13,135 nt of DNA from Spirochaetales bacterium (GCA_027077185.1 JALTGJ010000118.1:1-13135); one strand, 5' to 3'. Shown: positions 1-7,525, numbered from the stretch's first letter. Numbers and translations: made by a program. The notes: generated by a model not told the origin, from the letters alone.

Positions 1-5
1 AGATA

Positions 6-470
6 ATGTCAGATATGATAGTAAAACTATATTCACTACCAAAAATAAACTGTGAACAAATAGAAAAACTTGGAGCTACTATTCGAAGACCTCATGCTTC
101 GGAAAAAACAAAAGTTCTTGATTGGATACAAAAATATTTTTCATCTTCCTGGGCAGATGAATGCCAGGTTACTTTCTCATTTCAGCCAATATCAACATAC
201 ATTGCAGTAGTCGAAAAAAGCATTATTGGTTTTGCTTCATATGATGCAGCCTGCAGAAACTTCTTCGGACCCACTGGGGTCAAAAAAGAGTTTCAGGGGA
301 AAGGAATAGGGAAGGCACTTCTCATTAAGTCCCTTGCTTCCATGAAGGAACAGGGCTATGCCTATGGAATAATAGGTGGAGTTGGACCAGAAAAGTTTTA
401 CACAAAAACAGTAGGAGCAGTTATAATAGAAGGGTCTGATCCTGGAATATACGAAACTGATTTGAAATAA
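6..470 (+). CDS. GNAT-family N-acetyltransferase
   Basis: Probable acetyl-CoA-dependent N-acetyltransferase of 154 residues, the usual size for a single GNAT domain. The acetyl-CoA pyrophosphate-binding loop (motif A, Q-x-x-G-x-G) is visible as QGKGIGKALL at about residues 97-106, after the strand ending GVKKEF. A later GVGPEKFYTKTVGA stretch (about 125-138) fits the C-terminal motif B, where a Tyr often acts as the general acid. No signal peptide or membrane segment is seen. The acceptor substrate cannot be read from sequence. The gene converges on the sugar importer, with only 11 bp between the stop codons, so its place in the recycling pathway is unproven. Only 5 bp of upstream sequence are present, so the ATG at 6 cannot be confirmed and the gene could start earlier. 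A second in-frame ATG lies at 15. Confidence 0.8.
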   Translation: MSDMIVKLYSLPKINCEQIEKLGATIRRPHASEKTKVLDWIQKYFSSSWADECQVTFSFQPISTYIAVVEKSIIGFASYDAACRNFFGPTGVKKEFQGKGIGKALLIKSLASMKEQGYAYGIIGGVGPEKFYTKTVGAVIIEGSDPGIYETDLK

Positions 471-481
471 GCAGGATTATA

Positions 482-1348
482 TTATTTAATGGCTCCTGCA
501 GATAATCCTTCTATAATATACTTCTGAAAAAATATTACAATAAGAAGTGGTGGAATTATTGAGATCATTGTTGCTGCAGACATTAGATCCCAGTGAACAA
601 AATATTGACCTATAAATTCCGTCATTGTAACTGTAAGGGGCTTTGATTTAAGAGTATAAGTTAAAACCAGAGGTGCGGAAAACATATTCCAGGTGCTAAG
701 GAAGGAAACTATCGACACAGCAATTAGCCCCGGCATTACCATCTGAATACTTACTTTATATAAAGTCTGTATTCTGGTACAACCATCAATTCTAGCTGCA
801 TCTTCGATTTCTCCAGGAACAGATTCGAAGTATCCTTTCATGAACCAGGTTTCAAAAGGAAGTCTGAATGTAAACGAAAGAAGTATTAATCCAGTTTTTG
901 AATCCAGTAAATGAAGATCACTGAAAACAGAAAATAGACCAATAAGTACAGGCCATGCAGGAAGAGCTATAATACCAATAATAAAATAAAAGAAAATTTG
1001 ACTCCCCTTAAATTTTAGCCTGGAAAAAGCATATCCCAATAGAGGGGCAAAAAACATTACAAGAAAAGTTGTTGCTATTGCCACTATAAGAGAATTAATT
1101 ATTCCTTTCTTTAATAAATCGGTAGCAGCAATACCTCCACCACCCCTAAAGCTTTCTCCTGTAACTAAAACCGTTTTATAGGCCTTTAATGTTGGATTAT
1201 CCGGAATCCAATGAGGTGGTATTGAATATAATTCTGTTCTCTCAGAGACTGATGAGATAAAGATCCATAATAATGGTGCAACTGACCAGAATATTATTAG
1301 AAATACAAAAACTCCCAAAAATATTCTATATAAGGGGCGGACTTTCAT
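482..1348 (-). CDS. Carbohydrate ABC transporter permease (MalG/UgpE type)
   Basis: Inner-membrane permease of a family-1 carbohydrate ABC importer, 288 residues with about six hydrophobic segments (the first at about 9-31). The cytoplasmic EAA loop that docks on the ATPase is visible at about residues 182-190 as EDAARIDGC, followed by a conserved Gly and hydrophobic run. The N-terminus (short basic tail, helix, then a periplasmic loop with P-x-W-I-P) matches the MalG half rather than MalF. The start ATG overlaps the stop of the upstream permease gene (ATGA, 1345-1348), so the two are very probably translationally coupled and form one heterodimeric channel. The substrate is not readable from the permease. 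The nagZ/murQ context suggests amino-sugar or muropeptide-derived saccharides. No ATPase gene accompanies it. Confidence 0.93.
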   Translation of the reverse strand: MKVRPLYRIFLGVFVFLIIFWSVAPLLWIFISSVSERTELYSIPPHWIPDNPTLKAYKTVLVTGESFRGGGGIAATDLLKKGIINSLIVAIATTFLVMFFAPLLGYAFSRLKFKGSQIFFYFIIGIIALPAWPVLIGLFSVFSDLHLLDSKTGLILLSFTFRLPFETWFMKGYFESVPGEIEDAARIDGCTRIQTLYKVSIQMVMPGLIAVSIVSFLSTWNMFSAPLVLTYTLKSKPLTVTMTEFIGQYFVHWDLMSAATMISIIPPLLIVIFFQKYIIEGLSAGAIK

Positions 1349-2238
1349 ATCTTATCCTTACGAAAACTCATTCGAATATAAAATAGAGTTAGTAGAAAGA
1401 GAAAAAAACCTACAAGATATGCCATTGCAGAACCTCTACCAAATCTCCCCATTTCAAAAGTAAGTTCATAATTATAAATCATTGGTGTTTTGGTGGATTC
1501 ACTGAATTCCATTAGAGCATAGATTCCATCAAAAACATTAAAGGATGATATCAATGTTAAAATTACAGCAATTCCGCCTATCTTGGAAAGTGAAGCCATA
1601 GTTATATAATAAAATTGTCTAAAAACACCTGCCCCATCTACTCTTGCAGCCTCATAAAGCTGACCAGGAACAGACTGCAAAACACCTAGAAATAGAATAG
1701 TTATAAAAGGGGTATATCTCCATACAAATAAAAAAACAGCAAGATTTAAAGCTACAAAAGAATTGTTTAACCAAAAGTGATAATTTTTAATGACGCCCAA
1801 CTGCAAAAGGAGACCGTTTAAGGCTCCGTAATCACCATTAAAAATCCATTTCCAGAGATGCCCATTAACAACAGGAGGCAGAGCCCATGGGATAATAACT
1901 ATTGCTCTTAGTATACCCCGCCCTCTGAATTTTTTATTTAGAACAAGAGAAATGCCAAGAGAAATAACAATAACTGAAATAGTAGCTATTGCCATAAAAT
2001 ACAAGACCCGAAGGACTGAGGCTCTAAAAACAGGATCCTTGAGTACATAAATATAATTATCCAAGCCATTAAACTTAATTCTATTTGGCAGTTTGAGATT
2101 GTACTTTAACATACTGAATTTGAAGGACTGGAATGCAGGATAATAAGCAAAACCCAATAAAAGTATAAGTGCAGGAACGAGGATTACATATGCCAGACGC
2201 TGTTCGTTATCAAGCCATGCTGATACCCGTTTTATCAT
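1345..2238 (-). CDS. Carbohydrate ABC transporter permease (MalF/UgpA type)
   Basis: Second inner-membrane subunit of the importer, 297 residues with about six membrane helices. The N-terminal stretch (LAYVILVPALILLLGFAYYP, about 15-34) is typical of MalF/UgpA/LacF proteins. The EAA motif EAARVDGAG at about 196-204 is the ATPase-contact loop. An AGGAG-like ribosome site sits just before the ATG at 2238 (mRNA TAGGAGCAGAGAATG). The gene lies 70 bp downstream of the binding-protein gene, with a hairpin in the gap, and overlaps the next permease by 4 bp. That is the normal binding protein, MalF-like, MalG-like order. It is assigned to the same transport system by position, and the transported sugar is inferred only from context. 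Confidence 0.93.
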   Translation of the reverse strand: MIKRVSAWLDNEQRLAYVILVPALILLLGFAYYPAFQSFKFSMLKYNLKLPNRIKFNGLDNYIYVLKDPVFRASVLRVLYFMAIATISVIVISLGISLVLNKKFRGRGILRAIVIIPWALPPVVNGHLWKWIFNGDYGALNGLLLQLGVIKNYHFWLNNSFVALNLAVFLFVWRYTPFITILFLGVLQSVPGQLYEAARVDGAGVFRQFYYITMASLSKIGGIAVILTLISSFNVFDGIYALMEFSESTKTPMIYNYELTFEMGRFGRGSAMAYLVGFFLFLLTLFYIRMSFRKDKI

Positions 2239-2257
2239 TCTCTGCTCCTATTTTAAA

Positions 2258-2283
2258 CAGGGACTCCATTTTTGAAGTCCCTG
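2258..2283 (-). promoter_or_regulatory. Intercistronic hairpin between binding-protein and permease genes
   Basis: CAGGGACT (2258-2265) pairs with AGTCCCTG (2276-2283). One more A-T pair outside and a mismatch plus two pairs inside leave a small T/A loop. In the minus-strand transcript the stem is followed by UUUAAAAU, a weak U tract. It lies after the stop codon of the binding-protein gene and before the ribosome site of the first permease. Such hairpins between malE-like and malF-like genes commonly protect the upstream mRNA from 3' decay, or partly terminate, so that the binding protein is made in excess. The stem is seen directly and the role is inferred. Confidence 0.6.
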
Positions 2284-2308
2284 TAAATATTTTATATTAC
2301 TAATAAAA

Positions 2309-3547
2309 TTATTTATATTCTGCCTGTAAGGATCTGGTAAAATCACCAAGATCTTTTATTGCTTTATCTACATCAACTTCACCTTTTGCAGCTCTTAATA
2401 GCGAGTTTTTAAGTTCTGTTTCAAACTCTGCAAACCATGGAGTGTTATAAGGAAGAGGAATAACATATTTAGCCTGTTCCTCCATTGCTCCCCATCCATC
2501 AATTTTACCCTGAGCTCCAAGATCTGCAAAAACCTGTTTATTTGAAGGGAACATCCCATTACCTTCATAACTGAAAAGCTGTGGTTCCTCTGAAACCATA
2601 AATTCTATAAAACTCAATGCTGCTTTTGGATATTCGGTATAACTTGAAATACCAAGTCCTGCAGGCAGGGACCATGTAAAATGCTGTTCAGGAAGAAGAA
2701 GATAATCTGCATTCGGTGCAACTTTCGATTTTTCAGGATTATTGGCAATTGCTAAAGACCCCTGCCATCCCTGATGGAAAGCACCCTGTCCTGCCCAGAA
2801 AGAAGGATGTGCATTAGGACTTGTCAGCCTTTCCGGAGAAATAAGTCCCATTTTAAACCAATTTATAAGCTGTTTATAGGCAGCATAGGCAGGATCTGAA
2901 GGTTTATCAAAAGTTGGATTGCCATCCTTATCAAATAGTGTAGATCCTGAGGAAAGTGCAATTAAATACCATGACCAATGTCTTACAGCCATTGCAAGAG
3001 GATACTCATAAATACCCTGTTCTTTTAATTTAACAGCAATATCTTCAAAGTCCTTCCATGTTTTAATAGCTGCTGAAGTTGTTCCTATTTTTTTCAATGC
3101 AGATTTATCATAATCAATCATTACCATCTGCTGATACATGGGGACAGCATAGGTAGCTCCATCCATTTCAAAGAAATTCGCTCCTGCAACTTTATCGAAA
3201 ATAGAATCGGGAACAAAACCATTGAGATCTTTAAGAATACCTGAACTACCAAATGTTCCAAGATCACTAATACCAACAAAGATAATGTCAGCAGGATTAA
3301 CCTTTCCTGCAGCTGCCTGCATAACTTTTGTTTTTAGATCGGCACCCTTCAGAGTTGATACCTCAACTTTAATTCCTGTCTTCTCTTCAAATTTAGCAAC
3401 AAGCTCTTCCGAAGGGGCACCCCAGGAAGGTGTAATGTAAATTAGTTTATCAGGCTTGGGTTCTTCCTTTACTGCTTCCTGTTTCCCGGCTGCAAATGCA
3501 GAAATAGAAACAATCATAATAATTAATACTAAAAAAAGTTTTTTCAT
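2309..3547 (-). CDS. Periplasmic sugar-binding protein of ABC importer (family 1)
   Basis: Solute-binding protein of 412 residues that would capture an oligosaccharide in the periplasm and deliver it to the two permeases encoded downstream. The N-terminus is a clear Sec signal peptide (MKKLFLVLIIMIVSISAFA, then AGKQE). It has an Ala-x-Ala cleavage site and no lipobox Cys, so a soluble periplasmic protein is expected, which implies a diderm host. The mature part has the family-1 pattern: a SWGAPSEELVAKFEEKTGIKV opening, a PADIIFVG segment, and many Trp/Tyr residues (for example HWSWY, WAGQGAFHQGWQGS, NTPWFAEFE) that could stack on sugar rings. The ATG at 3547 is preferred because GGAGG lies 5 nt upstream. 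A TTG-initiated form four codons longer would start inside that ribosome site. A strong promoter lies directly upstream. The ligand is unknown. Muropeptide saccharides such as GlcNAc-MurNAc are proposed from the nagZ, namZ and murQ neighbours. Confidence 0.93.
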   Translation of the reverse strand: MKKLFLVLIIMIVSISAFAAGKQEAVKEEPKPDKLIYITPSWGAPSEELVAKFEEKTGIKVEVSTLKGADLKTKVMQAAAGKVNPADIIFVGISDLGTFGSSGILKDLNGFVPDSIFDKVAGANFFEMDGATYAVPMYQQMVMIDYDKSALKKIGTTSAAIKTWKDFEDIAVKLKEQGIYEYPLAMAVRHWSWYLIALSSGSTLFDKDGNPTFDKPSDPAYAAYKQLINWFKMGLISPERLTSPNAHPSFWAGQGAFHQGWQGSLAIANNPEKSKVAPNADYLLLPEQHFTWSLPAGLGISSYTEYPKAALSFIEFMVSEEPQLFSYEGNGMFPSNKQVFADLGAQGKIDGWGAMEEQAKYVIPLPYNTPWFAEFETELKNSLLRAAKGEVDVDKAIKDLGDFTRSLQAEYK

Positions 3548-3552
3548 TTTTT

Positions 3553-3557
3553 CCTCC
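3553..3557 (-). promoter_or_regulatory. Ribosome binding site GGAGG deciding the binding-protein start
   Basis: The mRNA reads GGAGGAAAAAATG with a 5 nt gap between GGAGG and the ATG. This fixes the start at 3547 and argues against the upstream in-frame TTG at 3559. Confidence 0.85.
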
Positions 3558-3562
3558 AATGT

Positions 3563-3584
3563 GTTGCGAAATTATAAAGGCAAC
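3563..3584. promoter_or_regulatory. Inverted repeat centred on the -10 box (candidate operator)
   Basis: GTTGC (3563-3567) and GCAAC (3580-3584) form a 5-bp-arm inverted repeat with a 12-bp centre. Its midpoint coincides exactly with the midpoint of the TATAAT box. A repressor bound here would block a promoter that otherwise looks constitutively strong. The arms are short, so chance is possible. No regulator gene is present in the window. Confidence 0.35.
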
Positions 3585-3599
3585 TCAGGAATATGTCAA
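3571..3599 (-). promoter_or_regulatory. Perfect-consensus sigma70-type promoter of the sugar-importer operon
   Basis: Reading the minus strand, TTGACA (3599-3594) is followed by exactly 17 bp and then TATAAT (3576-3571). Both hexamers match the housekeeping-sigma consensus at all positions. The predicted transcription start is near 3564, giving a leader of only about 17 nt before the ATG. Upstream of the -35 box, about 3601-3650 is almost pure A/T with A and T tracts, which would suit an UP element. The promoter can drive binding protein and permeases independently of nagZ, which lies upstream in the same direction with no obvious terminator between them. Confidence 0.85.
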
Positions 3600-3685
3600 T
3601 AAAAATATTTTTTAATTATTTTTTTTAAAAATGAAAATATATTTTATTCCGACAAACTCATTTTCCAAATTCAAATCACTTCAGG

Positions 3686-5206
3686 TTAAATTATCCTACT
3701 GTCAAATGTTGAAATATTATTTTCTTTTTCTATATTAATCAGCTTATTTAATATTTCCTCCTGCTGACTGAGATTGTAACCAAAAGAGCAGATTGCATTT
3801 TCAACTCCATTTATATCTGCATCATAGGGGTTTCTAAGTGCAATCAGTACAAGACTTAAAGAAATTTCAGCCAGTTTTTCTATAAATAATGCCTGAAAAG
3901 GTACCAGGTGAGCATTCTCAGTAAAGATAATATTTCGTTTTCCGTTTGAAATACTTAGAAAACCATCTGCTTCTTCTGCTGACAAGTCTCTTCTATAAAT
4001 TGTAACAGGACAGTTTAAGAGTTCACCTGCCTTTTTTACAACCAATGGTATACTTTCCATATCTTCTTCAACCTGGACTAATCTTGAGGCTTTTACTGCA
4101 AAAATATTATCTGCTGCAGTCATTGGAATGAGATTATCAATATTTTTAAGTATTAGTACTGATTCTCTTGAAATCCCATTCATTACTATTCTATTTTGAC
4201 TAAAATCAGGTTGATTCTTATCAGGGTTAATTGTTTCTCTTTCCAGAAATAGATTTTCAATTCTTTCAGATGACTTCATTATTTTTTCCAGAAAATATTT
4301 ATCTTGTGTAATTTTTTCTCCCAGATATTTTTTCACTGCTATTTGTTTAGGTCCATTATCACAAAAAGAGAGCATATCCATTCCTGCAGACAAAGTTTTT
4401 AAAGCAAGCTCTTCGGGTAAATAAAAATTACTCACTCCTCCCATATTCAAGTCATCAGCAAGAAGAACCCCTTCATATCCAAGTTCACCTCTTATAAGAT
4501 CTGTTAAAATTTCTTTTGAAACGGTAATGGGTTCTTTGAATGACTGAATGGAAGGGATATAGATATGTGTAGGCATCCAGCTGGGTGCATCTATAGACAG
4601 AAAGGGGGCTAGTTCAGTTTTATATAATTCAGACTTTGAAATATTAAGAACCGGCATATCAATATGGGGATCACTTGTAACTCTGCCATTTCCAGGAAAG
4701 TGTTTTAAACAGCTGATAACACCACTTTTTTTAAGACCTAAAGAAAATTTAGAGGCATACTCAATTACAATGTCTTTATTATTTGAAAAACTTCTTATGC
4801 CTATGGCAGGATTATCAGAATTATTGTTAATATCGACAACTGGAGCCAGATTCCAGTCTATCCCTGCATTCTTCATTTCAGCACCAAGAATTCTGCCAGT
4901 AGTATATGCATTATCAGATTTCCCGGACATTGCTAATCCCATAGCACTTGGAGCAATGGAAAACCCATTAGTCAATCTGGTAACTATTCCACCTTCCTGA
5001 TCAATAGCTATAAGAGGCTTGTATCCAAGAAATTTTGCAATGCTCTTTATAAAAACTGAAATTTGATCCCTATTTTTTATATTTCGTTTAAACAGAATAA
5101 TTGATCCGGGCCTTACTGAGTCAAGAATTCTTTTTGTAGGATCATCAACTTCAGAAGAAGATAATCCAATCATAAATATTTTTCCTATTAATTCATCCAA
5201 GTCCAT
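3686..5206 (-). CDS. nagZ: Beta-N-acetylglucosaminidase NagZ (GH3), two-domain, cytoplasmic
   Basis: Retaining exo-glycosidase that removes non-reducing GlcNAc from peptidoglycan fragments such as GlcNAc-MurNAc(-peptide). The 506 residues hold a GH3 TIM-barrel (about 1-330) and a C-terminal alpha/beta domain (about 340-506), as in the longer YbbD-like enzymes rather than the roughly 340-residue one-domain E. coli type. Family motifs seen: IAIDQEGG (67-73), KHFPGNGR (168-175), the Asp-x-His catalytic dyad D179-P-H181 on the flexible loop, and LLADDLNMGG, whose D251 matches the nucleophile Asp. There is no signal peptide, so it should act in the cytoplasm, unlike secreted Bacillus NagZ. The ATG at 5206 has only a weak ribosome site. 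The gene diverges from namZ and is co-directional with the importer 138 bp downstream, so it may be partly cotranscribed with it. Confidence 0.93.
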   Translation of the reverse strand: MDLDELIGKIFMIGLSSSEVDDPTKRILDSVRPGSIILFKRNIKNRDQISVFIKSIAKFLGYKPLIAIDQEGGIVTRLTNGFSIAPSAMGLAMSGKSDNAYTTGRILGAEMKNAGIDWNLAPVVDINNNSDNPAIGIRSFSNNKDIVIEYASKFSLGLKKSGVISCLKHFPGNGRVTSDPHIDMPVLNISKSELYKTELAPFLSIDAPSWMPTHIYIPSIQSFKEPITVSKEILTDLIRGELGYEGVLLADDLNMGGVSNFYLPEELALKTLSAGMDMLSFCDNGPKQIAVKKYLGEKITQDKYFLEKIMKSSERIENLFLERETINPDKNQPDFSQNRIVMNGISRESVLILKNIDNLIPMTAADNIFAVKASRLVQVEEDMESIPLVVKKAGELLNCPVTIYRRDLSAEEADGFLSISNGKRNIIFTENAHLVPFQALFIEKLAEISLSLVLIALRNPYDADINGVENAICSFGYNLSQQEEILNKLINIEKENNISTFDSRII

Positions 5207-5247
5207 TTTATAGTTTTACCATAGGTATTGGAATTTTAAAACGATTA

Positions 5248-5260
5248 ATTCATTATGAAT
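5248..5260. promoter_or_regulatory. 13-bp palindrome in the nagZ-namZ divergent region (candidate operator)
   Basis: ATTCAT (5248-5253), a central T, then ATGAAT (5255-5260) make a perfect odd palindrome in the 146-bp gap between the divergent nagZ and namZ starts. It lies 41 bp upstream of the nagZ ATG and about 30 bp before the proposed namZ -35 box. It could be a shared regulator site, but AT-rich palindromes of this size also arise by chance. Confidence 0.25.
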
Positions 5261-5290
5261 GGAAGAAAGCTGTTAATGTTAATAAAATCC

Positions 5291-5319
5291 TTGCTAATTG
5301 GTGCTTATAAAGTTATTAT
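5291..5319 (+). promoter_or_regulatory. Candidate promoter of namZ
   Basis: TTGCTA (5291-5296), 17 bp, then TATTAT (5314-5319), each hexamer close to the housekeeping consensus with optimal spacing. A start near 5326 would give a leader of about 27 nt containing the GGGGG purine run (5340-5344) that serves as ribosome site before the ATG at 5353. Confidence 0.55.
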
Positions 5320-5352
5320 TTCCTACTTTTCTTTGAAGCGGGGGAAACTGTA

Positions 5353-6570
5353 ATGAATGAATTCCTTTTTGGTTTAGAAGTTTTTGCTAAAGATATTAAA
5401 ATGCTGCAAAGTCTAAAAGGACAGCAGTTAGCTCTTCTGGGACATCCAGCCTCAGTTAATGCATCACTTATTTCCTCTGCAGCTATTGTACAGGAACTGG
5501 CAGGAAACTATGGATTTAGCCTGAATTCTCTCTTTGGTCCGCAGCATGGTTTTTATGGTGAAAAACAGGACAATATGGTTGAGAGTGATGATTTTACCGA
5601 CAAAAGCACAGGCATGATGACTTTCAGCCTCTATGGAAAAACAAGACGGCTAACATCCAAAATGATAGATTCCTTCGATACAATTCTCATAGACCTTCAG
5701 GATGTTGGTGTCAGAGTTTATACCTTTCTAACAACACTTTGTTATATTCTGGAAGATTTATCAGAATACAAAAACAAAACCATAATTGTTCTTGATCGTC
5801 CAAATCCAACTGGAAGGGCTATAGATGGATTAACCCTTCAGAGTGGGTGGGAAAGTTTTGTAGGGATTGCTCCCATTCCCATGCAGCATGGATTAACCCT
5901 GGGTGAATTTGCTTTATGGTACAAAGATGAAAAAAAACTAAACGTTAATCTTTCAGTTATTCCAATGAGAGGCTATATACCGGAAAATATAGCTGATGCA
6001 TGGCCGGAAAGTCGTATCTGGATACAACCCAGCCCTAATATGCCTGGATTATATACTGTTCGACCATATGCGGGAACAGTAATACTGGAAGGGACTACAC
6101 TTTCTGAAGCAAGGGGAACTACAAGACCTTTATCAATGCTAGGGCACCCTGATGTAGATTGGAACATTATTATAACATGGTTAACAGAATATGCACATGA
6201 AGCTATTGAGGGATGCTTACTACGAAAGGTATTTTTTCAACCGACCTTCCATAAACATGCTAATAGACTAACTCCAGGCCTTGAAATAATTACCGAGGGT
6301 AAATTCTACAATCCTCAAACCTTTAAACCGTATATACTTATTGCAAGTATTTTAAAAGCTATTAGACAAAATTATCCAAAACTAAAACTTTGGACAGATC
6401 CTCCCTATGAATATGAGTATCAAAAAAAACCTGTAGATGTAATTACAGGAGGAAAATTTTTCAGAGAATGGGTAGAATCGAAAAACTCCTCAATAAGAGA
6501 GTTGGATCTTAAAATTAAGTTCGACATCGATCTTTGGAAGAAAAAAACTAAGAAATATTATTTGTATTAG
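5353..6570 (+). CDS. namZ: Exo-beta-N-acetylmuramidase NamZ (DUF1343, GH171)
   Basis: Family of B. subtilis YbbC/NamZ, which releases MurNAc from the non-reducing end of peptidoglycan chains and so complements NagZ. The 405 residues show the family signatures in order: ALLGHPASV (27-35), FGPQHGFYGE (61-70), DLQDVGVRVYTF (114-125), LDRPNPTGR (147-155), PMQHGLTLGE (176-185), PSPNMP (226-231) and EGTTLSEARGTTRP (246-259). The usual YPGT before the last block reads YAGT here. No signal peptide is visible. The Bacillus enzyme is secreted, so a cytoplasmic site is inferred and would match the cytoplasmic NagZ. The gene diverges from nagZ, has its own likely promoter, and converges with the PHP gene with 9 bp between stop codons. 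The family call is very secure. Activity on imported disaccharides rather than intact wall is inference. Confidence 0.93.
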   Translation: MNEFLFGLEVFAKDIKMLQSLKGQQLALLGHPASVNASLISSAAIVQELAGNYGFSLNSLFGPQHGFYGEKQDNMVESDDFTDKSTGMMTFSLYGKTRRLTSKMIDSFDTILIDLQDVGVRVYTFLTTLCYILEDLSEYKNKTIIVLDRPNPTGRAIDGLTLQSGWESFVGIAPIPMQHGLTLGEFALWYKDEKKLNVNLSVIPMRGYIPENIADAWPESRIWIQPSPNMPGLYTVRPYAGTVILEGTTLSEARGTTRPLSMLGHPDVDWNIIITWLTEYAHEAIEGCLLRKVFFQPTFHKHANRLTPGLEIITEGKFYNPQTFKPYILIASILKAIRQNYPKLKLWTDPPYEYEYQKKPVDVITGGKFFREWVESKNSSIRELDLKIKFDIDLWKKKTKKYYLY

Positions 6571-6579
6571 CTATTACTT

Positions 6580-7512
6580 TCAATGAGATGCATCGATAGA
6601 ATCCTGCAAATTTAGAATATTGCTCTCTATTAAATCAGGGTAGTAGATCGAAGCAAATTTCATAAGATATAAACTGTCTACAAAATGAGAATCTGAGGAA
6701 AAGACTATGGGGACTCCATTTTTTCTACACAAAGCAGTCAATTTTAAATTTTGTATAAGAAATTGGGGAGCCAGATTAATTTCAATTGCCTTAGCACTTG
6801 ATTTTACAATTTGAAGCAACTCTTTTATATAAGAATCTGAAATATTATCCTGAAGTCCATAATAAGGATGTGAAAGGGAAACAACCAGGGGATCTTTAAG
6901 AGCCTTTTCTATACGTTTTAATACCATTCTATTTTTTTTTACATCTTCATGAAGACTTATTATTACAAAATTAAGAAAATCCCTCCAACTATCAGGAAAC
7001 ATAAGTGATCCTTCGGATGAAATATCTGCTTCTATGGATTCATAGATATTAAGATCACTACTTTCTCTCAATTGAAGAATTTGTTTATGGCGGTCTTTAA
7101 ACTTTTTATTATTTAAACGAAGATTATTCCCAAAAAGAGGAGAATGATCACTAAAACCTATCCATTTATAGCCAAGTTGCTCTGCCAATTTAACAAGCTC
7201 ATTAAGAGTTCCTGTTCCATCAGAATAAATAGTATGGATATGGAGATCACCCTTAATACTTTGATTCACGGACTTAACTTCATTCCACCATTTTAGAATC
7301 TGCTTAGATTCTTTACTATTACCTAATAAATCAAGATACTTATTCATCATAAGTAATGAAAGATGCTTTAGCCTATCTGCTTTACTCTCCCCCTTGTATA
7401 ACCGGCCTGCAGCCCCGTAACCACCTTTTTGAATAAAAGAAACAGCTTCATCTATGTATTTTTCACTTACTCCTGAAATTGTCAAAAACTGATGGTAATC
7501 ATGGATATCCAT
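6580..7512 (-). CDS. PHP-domain metal-dependent phosphoesterase, PolX C-terminal-like
   Basis: Predicted metal-dependent hydrolase of the PHP superfamily (histidinol-phosphatase/PolX-type). Counting from the ATG at 7512 (310 residues), all metal-ligand motifs are present: KGDLHIHTIYSDG with H91 and H93 (and D98), DHS with D122-H123, a Glu in EADI (161), ISLHED (H188), SHPYYG (H215), and SSDSH with D274 and H276. A helical N-terminal segment of about 85 residues precedes the domain, but the DNA polymerase domain of PolX is missing. The best start is ATG 7512, because AAAGGAAG lies 5 nt before it. An ATG at 7545 and a GTG at 7554 are in frame but poorly equipped. The physiological substrate is unknown. 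It is divergent from murQ and convergent with namZ, so a role on a phosphorylated sugar or cell-wall product is only possible, not shown. Confidence 0.85.
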   Translation of the reverse strand: MDIHDYHQFLTISGVSEKYIDEAVSFIQKGGYGAAGRLYKGESKADRLKHLSLLMMNKYLDLLGNSKESKQILKWWNEVKSVNQSIKGDLHIHTIYSDGTGTLNELVKLAEQLGYKWIGFSDHSPLFGNNLRLNNKKFKDRHKQILQLRESSDLNIYESIEADISSEGSLMFPDSWRDFLNFVIISLHEDVKKNRMVLKRIEKALKDPLVVSLSHPYYGLQDNISDSYIKELLQIVKSSAKAIEINLAPQFLIQNLKLTALCRKNGVPIVFSSDSHFVDSLYLMKFASIYYPDLIESNILNLQDSIDASH

Positions 7513-7517
7513 AGATA

Positions 7518-7525
7518 CTTCCTTT
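7518..7525 (-). promoter_or_regulatory. Ribosome binding site deciding the PHP-protein start
   Basis: The mRNA AAAGGAAG lies 5 nt before the ATG at 7512. The longer in-frame starts at 7545 and 7554 have only GTGGGA-like or no purine sites, so the shorter protein is preferred. Confidence 0.6.

Noticed and set aside
471..499. GCAGGA...TCCTGC inverted repeat between the GNAT and permease stop codons as a bidirectional terminator
   Set aside because: Only a 6-bp stem with a 17-nt loop and no proper T run on either side. Too weak to call, although some terminator is expected here.
3601..3650. A/T-rich tract as a nagZ terminator
   Set aside because: No GC-containing stem precedes the T-rich stretch in the minus-strand transcript. 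An UP element for the importer promoter explains it better.
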